Source: Caryophanales bacterium UBA6356 (GTDB lineage: Bacteria; Bacillota_I; Bacilli_A; RFN20; CAG-826). From it: DNA of 63,878 nt. The translations under genes and the position numbers were made by a program. Location: contig DJRQ01000038.1 in assembly GCA_002440125.1 (NCBI GenBank), positions 10,060 through 73,937 on the forward strand, in the 5' to 3' direction. Below are positions 28,548-36,533 of this stretch, one piece after another. Position 1 is the first letter of the stretch. Each line of letters begins with the position of its first letter. Below the pieces are notes generated by a model. That model made no database searches. It saw only the letters and a program-made list of their open reading frames with translations, and had not been told where the DNA came from.

Positions 28548-30506
28548 CTAGAAAACAAACCGCGAGGAATCGAAACCGTAAATCGTATTGAACTTTGTTT
28601 TTTCCATCTGATCGTTGTTGGAGTTGTAATTCCAAGTGCTGGACCAGTCGGATGGCAATTGGTTTTCGGCCCATTCGGTATAAACGACGAGCTTTTCAAA
28701 GTCGCAAAGGCTAAAAGCGTTGTATTTGATTTTGACCACGCTTTTGGGGACAAAAACTGCCTTTAAATTCGGCATATTATAGAAAGGCGCGTATTCCAAA
28801 GTCGTCACAGAGCTGGGGATTTTTATGACCTCAAGTTCCGAATAGCCAAAAGCTTGGTCATAAATCGTTTGGACGGTATTGGGAATATAGGCGTTGGTCC
28901 CGCCTTTGCCATTCGCATAGACGATAAGCATCGTTTTGTCTTTGTTATAGAGAGATCCGAAATCATCGCTCGAATAAAACTTATTATTGGGGCTAACAGT
29001 GAAACGAATGATATTCTCGGTCGATTTCTGGAAGGGGAAAACGCCGCTAAGCTTCTCTAAGTTCTCAGGAAGATTGACATACTTTAATTTCGCCATATCG
29101 CAAAAGGCGAATCGATCGATGGTTTTCACCGACTTAAAATCCAATTCCTCCAAGGATTCGCATTGCCCGAAAGCGTATTCCCCTACCGTTTCCAGGCTTC
29201 GAGGCAAATGGATATTCGCCAGGCTTTTGTTGCCATTTAGGGCATACTTAGAAATTTCCGTAATGGTGTCGGGAAGGAAAAGGCTCTTCAATTTGCTTAA
29301 GGATGATATGCCATATTCCGGGATCGAGGCCAAAGGCGTATCGCTAGGGATATAAAGGTATTCGAGGTTCTTCCAATATTGGATGCCATTCGCGGGGAGG
29401 GTTTTGATCGTATTCGGCAAAGCGAAAGAAGTGATGCTGTTTACGAAATCATTCGTCGTTATTTTCTTAAACGAGGTAACTTCCTTCCCTTCGTGATAAG
29501 CAGGGATCCCAACGCTCAAATTCGTTAAGACGCTCGTGGACGAATAGGTATTCAAGCTAGAAACCTTGACCGAGCCATCTCCATTGTCTTCGTAATTCCA
29601 GTCATAGCCGTTTCCGCTTGCTTTCAAATCCACGAATTTGGCATACAAAGTCAAGTCGCTATATGTGGACGTCAAAGGGAAAGTGACGGGAGTCACGAAT
29701 TTTTCGTCGAAATAAAAGCCAAAGAAAACCACATCGGAGACGCTATTTTTGTCTTCTATGTTGCTAAACGGGTCATAAGAAATGCTTTCAAGGCTCGATC
29801 CTTTCGTCACTTCCAGAGATTCTTTAGGGGCGTAGGATCCGGTTTCGAAAGAAATCCTTATCTTTTCCGTTTCATTCAAAGGTTTGACTTTCACCTTGAA
29901 TTCTTCGTGCTTGGAGAAATCTTTGCTCGCAAAAACCTTGATGGTGACTTCTTCGTCGGTGTGTTTGATCGCCTTTAATGTCTTCTCTGAAGAATTCACC
30001 TCGATGGCTTGACTCGAAGAAGTGATTTCCACCCCTTGATTGGCTTCGCTTGGGAGAACGCTTGTCTCTAGACGAATCGTTTCCCCAACGCCGATGAGGC
30101 TCGGTTCGTTTTGGACGATAAGAGACGTGACTGGAGTCACATCGACGTTAATGGATATCGGTTGGGAGATGAATTCGTCGCTCGAAACGGTAATCAAGGC
30201 CGTCCCCTTCGAGGCCGCCTTGACAAGACCCTCATCATCGACGAAAGCGACGCTTGGATCCGAGCTCACCCATTTCAATAACAAGACGTCGATATCCGGA
30301 TCGGCTTGGACGCTTAGTTGCAAGGTCTCTCCGACTGCAAGCTTATCTTTGCTAGGGTTATTGATGACCAATTTCGAATCACCATCCGAAAGGCTAGTTC
30401 CGCTGCTATGGCCCGCTTGGCTGCTATTGCTATCAACTGGCTGGCTACCGCAACTTGCTAACGCTGCAAGCGAAAAAGCCATTAAACCTAATATCTTTTT
30501 GTTCAT
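28548..30506 (-). CDS. Lipoprotein with Ig-like (BIG_2) and BspA-type leucine-rich repeats
   Basis: 652 residues. Lipobox ALASC near 18; Ser-rich linker; a BIG_2 domain about 45-125 (LQLSVQADPD, KWVSSDPSVAFVDDEGLVKA, GTALITV); a second Ig-like unit 125-205; an InlB_B-repeat-like stretch 210-290; then at least eight LRR_5/BspA-type repeats from about 330 (phrases such as LPNTIKTLP, LPDTITEISKYAL, LPRSLETVGEYAF, IPSSVTTLEYAPF). These fit adhesion to host or mucin. Middle gene of the operon. Confidence 0.87.
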   Translation of the reverse strand: MNKKILGLMAFSLAALASCGSQPVDSNSSQAGHSSGTSLSDGDSKLVINNPSKDKLAVGETLQLSVQADPDIDVLLLKWVSSDPSVAFVDDEGLVKAASKGTALITVSSDEFISQPISINVDVTPVTSLIVQNEPSLIGVGETIRLETSVLPSEANQGVEITSSSQAIEVNSSEKTLKAIKHTDEEVTIKVFASKDFSKHEEFKVKVKPLNETEKIRISFETGSYAPKESLEVTKGSSLESISYDPFSNIEDKNSVSDVVFFGFYFDEKFVTPVTFPLTSTYSDLTLYAKFVDLKASGNGYDWNYEDNGDGSVKVSSLNTYSSTSVLTNLSVGIPAYHEGKEVTSFKKITTNDFVNSITSFALPNTIKTLPANGIQYWKNLEYLYIPSDTPLASIPEYGISSLSKLKSLFLPDTITEISKYALNGNKSLANIHLPRSLETVGEYAFGQCESLEELDFKSVKTIDRFAFCDMAKLKYVNLPENLEKLSGVFPFQKSTENIIRFTVSPNNKFYSSDDFGSLYNKDKTMLIVYANGKGGTNAYIPNTVQTIYDQAFGYSELEVIKIPSSVTTLEYAPFYNMPNLKAVFVPKSVVKIKYNAFSLCDFEKLVVYTEWAENQLPSDWSSTWNYNSNNDQMEKTKFNTIYGFDSSRFVF

Positions 30507-30518
30507 TTCTCTACCTCT

Positions 30519-33077
30519 CTATTTGAATTTGCTATTCTCAAAAACATCGATCTTGACAGTCAATGGTTCTTTGGAAGAAAAAGAATAATAGGTAGAGCCC
30601 AGCTCCACCGAACTCACTTGATTATAAGAAGTGATCTTTACCAATTTCCCGACTTGTTGGGCCTTGCCTTGCCAATCGGCTCTTACGAATTGGAAGCCGA
30701 AAAAGTAGTAACCCGATTTCACCATCGAATTGCCCGTAAATTGCTCTTCGGTCAATAACGAGTGCAAATAGATTGTTTTTCCAAGCGAGAATTTGCCATC
30801 CGTTTGGACGTATTGATCCGATCCATCGAAATTGTATTCGAGTTGATATTGATCCATCGACAAAGCCAAGGGATTGGTGTTCTCCTCTTCGACGGCTTTT
30901 TTATCGATGCTGAGGGTCAATGAAATCGGGCTATTCGGCATCACGAAAGAAAACGCCATTTGAACATCGCTATATCCCTGATCGCCGATAACGGTGATTG
31001 TGGTATCTTTCAAAGAGCTTTCCACTTTGAAAGTCGAAGTGTCGACCGTGTCTTTCTTCGCATTCGCGTAAATTGTGACTTTTTCGCCAGTCGGAACTTC
31101 CTCAAAAGGGAAGGTGACGTTATTCTTTCTTCCGGTTGTTGAGGAAGAAAGATCGAAAGAAGTGAACAATTTCGAGCTATCGACCAAATTGATGGCGGGA
31201 TAGACGATCTTTTGCCCTTCTAAGGTCAAGGTCAAAGTCTCCTCCATTTCGATAACAATGAAGGAATAGGAGGTATCGCTTTCCTTTTTGAATGCAACGT
31301 TTGTGTTATTGGAAGTAAGGCTCTTAAATTCATAGCCATTCTCAAAGCCAAAGCTCAAGGTCACCTTGCTTCCGACGGTAACGGCGCCATAGTCGTAAAT
31401 CTTGTTATTCTTTTCATCGCGCGCTTCAAAAGAACTCACGCCAGTTCCTTTTTTGAAGACAAGGGAAACCGTCTTCACTTCCGAAGTCTTAACGACTATT
31501 TCGACGTCATGAGCAGGCATTGTGAAGACATATTTGCCATCTTCTAAGGAGACCTCTACCCCAGTGATCGAAACGGAATCGATTTGGTAGCCTTCGTTGG
31601 CTTTGATGGCGAAGCTCGCTTTCTCACCGGCCTTGAAGATGGCGTCTTTATCGGAGACGGAGAAGGTGTCTGCTTCGCCTTTGAAGGTAACGGAATAGTA
31701 ACGATCGGCTTGGCAAGTCACATTCACTTCCCCTTCGGAAGGAACGGTGAAGAAAAACCTCGTCTCCCCCAAGGAATCTTTTCTCTTCGTCAATTCTTTG
31801 CCTTCTTGGTAAAAGAAGGTTGCATCCGAAGTCAAGAAGCCTTCATTCAAAGTTGGAACGAACTCCACCTCATCGGTCGGAAAGGCGCTTGTCGTGGTTA
31901 GGCTATTGACCAAGAACTCTCCCGTTTTCAAAGCGTCGGATGCCGTGAAAGAGAGTGTTTTCGGGGTCGCGATCTCAAAATCAATCAAAACGCTCGATTG
32001 AGGCATCGTGAAGGTCAATAAGCCATCATTCGCGATAAAAACGGACGCGATTTCTTTTTCTTCGCCATCGGTTACGGTAGCGGAAATCGGCTTATATCCA
32101 GTTTCGCCCGTCGCTTTTATCGAGACGAAATCGCCATAGAACACATTCGTGGTCTTGCTCGTCTCGATTTTCAATTTGTCTAAGTCGTCTTCCTTGAACG
32201 TAATATTGCCAGCCCCGACTTGGCTCGCTTCGATATTGATGGTAACGCTCTTGGCATCTTCCTTTACGGGAATCGTAACCAAACCATCGTCTTGGATGGA
32301 TAAAGGCAAGCCGGATGCTCCATCAAAAAGATAATTCCCGCTAATTTTGACGCCATAATTTCCTATGATATAGAAAGTCATATCCCCATCAAACTGATAG
32401 GTGGCTTCGTTTTCGATGCCATAAACCTTGTAATTCAAATCATCGGCATTGAATGTCACGCGGACACCGGTGGAACTAGGAATGTAATACTCAAAGATTT
32501 CAATTTTGAAATCGACGCTGGGAACCGCAAAAGTCCCATGGAATTTCCCATCGGCTTCTTCTATATCGAATTCGCTTCCATTGACGAAGAACTTATATTT
32601 CTTTCCTTCTAATCCTTTAAAGGAGAATTCAACTTCATCGCCCTCATAAAATGTTTTTTGAGTCAATCCATCGATATCGATGATATGAGATGAGTAGGCT
32701 TTCACCTCTGTTAGATTCAGAACCTTCTTCGCTTCGCTCTTGACAGTTATAGTAATATCGCTATTGGGCATGGAGAAGGAATAGACCTCGCCCTTTTTCA
32801 CCTCAGTAAAAGCGATTTCCTTATTCGCGAATTCCTTGAACCGATATCCTTCGTTAAAGGTCAAATAGACATCGATAAGATCGCCTTCTTTGGCCTCGGA
32901 GACTATTTCGCCGCCGACTTTGAAAAGAACGCTCCCGTTTTCGTTAACAAAGCCAAGCGAGTGTTTGTTTTGTTGCTTATCAGAGCTCTCTGCGCTCGTT
33001 GAACCATCCGGAAGCTTGGACTCTGCGCAAGCTCCAAGAAGCACCAATGGCAAAATAAGAAGCAAACTTTTTTTCAT
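30519..33077 (-). CDS. Repeat-rich surface lipoprotein
   Basis: 852 residues from ATG 33077 with GGGAGGGG upstream (a longer frame begins at 33122). Lipobox LLGAC near 17. At least eight repeated modules of about 80 residues end in a F-T-M-P-x-x-D/S-V/I-x-I-x-V phrase (SFSMPNSDITITV, FTMPQSSVLIDF, FTMPAHDVEIVV, FVMPNSPISLTL) and begin with a GYxF/GYQI element. This is the divergent InlB B-repeat/bacterial repeat pattern of cell-surface proteins. First gene of the three-lipoprotein operon; upstream lies a TATATATAAT promoter-like stretch near 33110. Confidence 0.82.
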   Translation of the reverse strand: MKKSLLLILPLVLLGACAESKLPDGSTSAESSDKQQNKHSLGFVNENGSVLFKVGGEIVSEAKEGDLIDVYLTFNEGYRFKEFANKEIAFTEVKKGEVYSFSMPNSDITITVKSEAKKVLNLTEVKAYSSHIIDIDGLTQKTFYEGDEVEFSFKGLEGKKYKFFVNGSEFDIEEADGKFHGTFAVPSVDFKIEIFEYYIPSSTGVRVTFNADDLNYKVYGIENEATYQFDGDMTFYIIGNYGVKISGNYLFDGASGLPLSIQDDGLVTIPVKEDAKSVTINIEASQVGAGNITFKEDDLDKLKIETSKTTNVFYGDFVSIKATGETGYKPISATVTDGEEKEIASVFIANDGLLTFTMPQSSVLIDFEIATPKTLSFTASDALKTGEFLVNSLTTTSAFPTDEVEFVPTLNEGFLTSDATFFYQEGKELTKRKDSLGETRFFFTVPSEGEVNVTCQADRYYSVTFKGEADTFSVSDKDAIFKAGEKASFAIKANEGYQIDSVSITGVEVSLEDGKYVFTMPAHDVEIVVKTSEVKTVSLVFKKGTGVSSFEARDEKNNKIYDYGAVTVGSKVTLSFGFENGYEFKSLTSNNTNVAFKKESDTSYSFIVIEMEETLTLTLEGQKIVYPAINLVDSSKLFTSFDLSSSTTGRKNNVTFPFEEVPTGEKVTIYANAKKDTVDTSTFKVESSLKDTTITVIGDQGYSDVQMAFSFVMPNSPISLTLSIDKKAVEEENTNPLALSMDQYQLEYNFDGSDQYVQTDGKFSLGKTIYLHSLLTEEQFTGNSMVKSGYYFFGFQFVRADWQGKAQQVGKLVKITSYNQVSSVELGSTYYSFSSKEPLTVKIDVFENSKFK

Positions 33078-33273
33078 ACTAAAACCCCTCCCGATTGAGC
33101 ACCATATTATATATAGGTTCAAAAACGCACTTTACAAGCAATATTTTCCAAGGCTCTATATAAACCCTATAAACGGACGAGTGATAAAATTTTGAACAAT
33201 TCCTTTATTGTCGATACCGTCAAAAATTTCTAAACGTTTTTATCATCATTACCGATGTTCTTCCGAAAGAACA

Positions 33274-33310
33274 GCAAAAAAAGTTCGACGCATTCGAGCG
33301 CATCGAACTT
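33274..33310 (-). terminator. Terminator of tRNA-Cys
   Basis: On the minus strand an 11-bp stem (AAGTTCGATGC with GCGTCGAACTT, one G-U pair), 8-nt loop, then seven T. It lies 12 nt after the tRNA. Confidence 0.85.
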
Positions 33311-33322
33311 ATCTTTCGCCTT

Positions 33323-33396
33323 TGGAGCATCCGGGCGGATTCGAACCGTCGGTTGGTGAGTTGCAGTCACCTGCCTTACCACTTGGCTACGGATGC
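33323..33396 (-). tRNA. tRNA-Cys(GCA)
   Basis: Acceptor GCATCCG/CGGATGC, anticodon stem GGTGA/TCACC with loop CTGCAAC (anticodon GCA), T loop TTCGAAT, encoded CCA. Confidence 0.95.
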
Positions 33397-33534
33397 AGCT
33401 TTTGAATGATAGCACTTAGGAAGAAGTCCCGCAATGAGGGAAAAGCAAAGCGTTATTCGATAGCGAGCCGTCAGACGACAAAGCAATCGCGAAAGTTGGA
33501 ATATTCCATCTCAAAAACCATACGCACCTAAAAC

Positions 33535-34548
33535 TTATTTGGCGTGATAGCGTGCTATGATTTCCTTGACCTTCGAATAATCAAAGAGGGCGTAATTGTC
33601 GCTCGCTCCTTCTTCATCCGTCAAAGCAGCGAGAAAATCCTCCTTCTCATCGCGATAAACATCGATGTATGGCGAGATTTCAGTGTCTTTATCAAGAAGG
33701 TCGACGTTTCCTAACCCATAACGAGGAAGAGGCAAATAATCTTTGCCGTCAATGGTTTTAACCTTTACGGAAATAGGGGGAAGAAGGGAGTCCGTATTCC
33801 CTTCCATCCCAAAGGTCGGAGCATATATTGCTTTGGCATCTTTAAAAGACGAAAGAGCCATCTCAAGCATCTTTCCTTCTCGAATGTTTCGATTCTCCAT
33901 AGAGAATTTCTTCGTTACAGAATCGTAAGAAAGCCTTAATGCGTTATATACCGCCGTCTCTTTCTTGAAAGCAGTTACGGAAGAGGCTTCCTCAAGAGTT
34001 CGAACGTTTTGTTTTTCCAAAGCGAAAACAAGGCGATATCCATCCGTTTCGAGAGGGATATTTTCGAGCGTTTCGCTTTTTAGAACAAGCGCCTTTGCCG
34101 TTTTGCCAAGAAGCTGGGCCCCGAGAAGATATTTCCCACCGACCACCATTTCTTCATCGAAAGAAAAAGGGTAACTAGCCTTATCTTTCAAGGAAAACTC
34201 CACTTCTTTTTTGGATGCTTCATAATCGCTTTTAGAAAGGTAAACGAAATAATACCCTTCCGATGGGCCATAGTCATTCAAGAAAGTCAAAGTTCGGTTA
34301 TCTTTGGAACCTTGGATTCCATCCAGAAGAGCATCGTCATACCCTTTCCAAAGGTAACGATAAGAATACGCCTCCCCTGGTTTTACTTTGGTGAGGGAGA
34401 GGGGGTAAGAAATAACTTCTTCTTTGCCTTCCGTTACCATTTCTACATCATCTGGGAGTTTAACCTGAGAAGTGCAAGAGCATAATCCGAAAAACGCAAT
34501 AGCAGTTACCGGTAAAACGCATTTTATAAAAGAGTTTTTCATAAGCAT
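33535..34548 (-). CDS. Lipoprotein, unknown function
   Basis: 337 residues; ATG 34548 preceded by GGAGGGAAGG, with a second ATG two codons later. Lipobox GLCSC near residue 25. The mature part has two similar beta-rich halves around VEFSLKDKASYPFSFDEEMVVGG and later, without catalytic motifs. Overlaps the upstream small gene by 10 nt, so the two form a unit. Confidence 0.75.
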   Translation of the reverse strand: MLMKNSFIKCVLPVTAIAFFGLCSCTSQVKLPDDVEMVTEGKEEVISYPLSLTKVKPGEAYSYRYLWKGYDDALLDGIQGSKDNRTLTFLNDYGPSEGYYFVYLSKSDYEASKKEVEFSLKDKASYPFSFDEEMVVGGKYLLGAQLLGKTAKALVLKSETLENIPLETDGYRLVFALEKQNVRTLEEASSVTAFKKETAVYNALRLSYDSVTKKFSMENRNIREGKMLEMALSSFKDAKAIYAPTFGMEGNTDSLLPPISVKVKTIDGKDYLPLPRYGLGNVDLLDKDTEISPYIDVYRDEKEDFLAALTDEEGASDNYALFDYSKVKEIIARYHAK

Positions 34549-34868
34549 TCCTTCCCTCCTCCTATAAGATTTTCTTGTTGAATGGGGTCTTTAAAAGAGT
34601 CGATCGTCGCATGGCAGAGCATGCATGTTTTATATCTTCCAGCCCCTAAAGCAATATGATTTCCAAAAACGCCATTGGTTTTTCCACACGAATAACTTTG
34701 AAGACGCTTAATCAAATCATAAAACGAATCGAAATAAAAAGATATCGGCTCAAAGACCCATACCCACAAGCCCCTTTTTGATTTGTCGGTGAGAATTGAG
34801 TCATATCGTAAAAAACCGTGAAGGAAAAAAGGAAGTAACAAGTTCTTAATGTTTCGCTGGTATTTCAT
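34539..34868 (-). CDS. Small protein with CxxCH motif, unknown
   Basis: 109 residues; ATG with AAAAGGAG 6 nt upstream, strong support for translation. Contains CGKTNG near 64 and CMLCHAT near 84, four ligand-like residues that could bind zinc (a heme c site is less likely without a signal peptide). N-terminal 20 residues are hydrophobic-basic. Runs into the downstream lipoprotein gene with a 10-nt overlap. No known family recognised. Confidence 0.5.
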   Translation of the reverse strand: MKYQRNIKNLLLPFFLHGFLRYDSILTDKSKRGLWVWVFEPISFYFDSFYDLIKRLQSYSCGKTNGVFGNHIALGAGRYKTCMLCHATIDSFKDPIQQENLIGGGKECL

Positions 34869-34970
34869 AAAAATCTCCTTTTTAGCTTACAATTAGCAAG
34901 TATTTTGTCAACCTCATTTTGTTTAATTTAATATAACGTTTTTAAAGATTGTCGATTCACCAAAAAACAC

Positions 34971-35261
34971 TCAAGCGAAAATTCTGAAATATTCCCCAAT
35001 AAGTTGCTTTTTTGTAAAGTTGAAGCTCATATATCCTATCGAGCGATAATACATTTTAATTTTATCAATCAATGCAAATACATCATCTTGAATTCCATTC
35101 ATAGTATCGGAATAGAAGCGAAGAAGAAAAACGCCTAAAAAATCAACATCCCACACAAAGAACGTAGAATATCGACTTTTCAAGATTATGTATAGCGGCC
35201 GATCCTTTGAAGCTCTATGCAAAGGATCCAACCTTAAGGCAGTTTCAAGATATATACCCAA
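34971..35261 (-). CDS. Doubtful ORF, 96 codons
   Basis: The frame starts at TTG with no ribosome binding site and encodes an aromatic-rich peptide (YIILKSRYSTFFVWDVDFLGVFLLRFYSD) without known features. It fills the 420-nt gap between the small CxxCH protein and phosphofructokinase. It may be a decayed gene or noncoding; nothing else is visible in the gap. Confidence 0.2.
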   Translation of the reverse strand: MGIYLETALRLDPLHRASKDRPLYIILKSRYSTFFVWDVDFLGVFLLRFYSDTMNGIQDDVFALIDKIKMYYRSIGYMSFNFTKKQLIGEYFRIFA

Positions 35262-35289
35262 ATGAGGTGAAAGCGAGGTAAGCTGATTT

Positions 35290-36468
35290 CTATCTCTTCA
35301 AAGACATGAAAACACCGCATCCATCCGTGAAAAGAGTCCTTTTTCGAAGAAGCGGCCTCAAATAATCGCGGAAGCCTTCCGAAAAGGAATGATGATCCTT
35401 GAGATATTCTTTTGGCATATAAAGGATTTTGCCACCCACGCTATCTAAAGAGACAGGGTGGAATTCCACGCGATAAGGATTATTCGAAATTCTAGAAATC
35501 GCTGGCATAACTCCCTTCTTTCCATCCAAAAAGAAGGAAAGAGCGGCTTCGCTTGCCCTCAAAGCTTCGTCAATATCCACTTGGCTTGCCAAAACAGGAT
35601 CGCTTCGCATAGGACTCGATAAAACGCTGACTCTGCTTTTTAAACCAAGCGCCTTGCGAATCAAAGCGCTCCATTCATAAGCAGCCCCTTCGAAATTCAT
35701 ATGCCCAAACGGATCTTTCTCTTTGGGGGCGTTATGGTTGATGCCTTCGCTTAGGACCACTAAAGCGCGTTTCTTTTTTTCGTAGATTCCCTTTAGTTCG
35801 TTCAAGAACTCCTTATGGTCGATAGGAAGTTCAGGGACGAGGATGAGGTCCGGATGGTAAGGTTCTTCGAGAAGATCCGTAGAGGCGGCAAGCCAGCCGG
35901 TATCTCGACCCATCGTTTCGACGATCTGGATTTTCCCTTCCTTATAGCTAAAGCCATCGATGGCGATGGATTTGGTAAGGGAAACGGTATGCAAGGCTGC
36001 GCTTGCGTATCCTAAAGTATGATCGAAACCAACGAGGTCGTTATCGATGGTTTTAGGGATGCCAATGACCGAAATGGGAATATCGTGAAGCGAGAAAGAG
36101 CGAAAAAGCTTCGCGGCCGTTAGCATCGAATCGTTGCCTCCATTGACGAAAACGCAATCGATTTCAAAAGAAAGGAGCTTCTCTTTTATTTTTTCATATA
36201 AAGGAGAGGACAAATCCTCTGGCAAATTCTTTCTTGAGCTTCCCAAATACATGCCAGGCGTCTGGGTAAGGAGATTCAAATCGTTCTCGCTTAAACCCCT
36301 TAAATTCGTAAAATCGCCATCCAAAACCCCTTCGATTCCGTACCGAGCGCCATATATTTCACCAATCGAAGGGCTCTTCAAAGCAGATAGCACCAGCCCA
36401 GCCAAAGAGGCATTGATAACAGCGGTTGGACCACCGCTTTGGAAATAGAGGATGTTCTTCTTTTTCAT
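35290..36468 (-). CDS. 6-phosphofructokinase, pyrophosphate-dependent type
   Basis: 392 residues. Converts fructose 6-phosphate to the 1,6-bisphosphate in glycolysis. The N-terminal SGGPTAVINA, the GGND(S) loop at 110-113 and PKTIDND at 138-144 place it in the family; Lys in PKTIDND and Asp in the second loop position replace the Gly residues that permit ATP, which is the established mark of PPi-using enzymes. GGND with Asn in place of the usual first Asp is uncommon. MGRDTGW near 183 is intact. Single gene, downstream of the potABCD terminator. Confidence 0.9.
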   Translation of the reverse strand: MKKKNILYFQSGGPTAVINASLAGLVLSALKSPSIGEIYGARYGIEGVLDGDFTNLRGLSENDLNLLTQTPGMYLGSSRKNLPEDLSSPLYEKIKEKLLSFEIDCVFVNGGNDSMLTAAKLFRSFSLHDIPISVIGIPKTIDNDLVGFDHTLGYASAALHTVSLTKSIAIDGFSYKEGKIQIVETMGRDTGWLAASTDLLEEPYHPDLILVPELPIDHKEFLNELKGIYEKKKRALVVLSEGINHNAPKEKDPFGHMNFEGAAYEWSALIRKALGLKSRVSVLSSPMRSDPVLASQVDIDEALRASEAALSFFLDGKKGVMPAISRISNNPYRVEFHPVSLDSVGGKILYMPKEYLKDHHSFSEGFRDYLRPLLRKRTLFTDGCGVFMSLKR

Positions 36469-36482
36469 TAGGATATTCTATA

Positions 36483-36520
36483 AAGAAAAGAAAGGCTTTT
36501 CTAGACGAAAGGCCTTTCAT
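36483..36520 (-). terminator. Terminator of the potABCD operon
   Basis: On the minus strand GAAAGGC (36512-36518) pairs with GCCTTTC (36490-36496), followed by TTTTCTTT, 16 nt after the potD stop. Confidence 0.75.
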
Positions 36521-36533
36521 AAGAAATTTCGAT

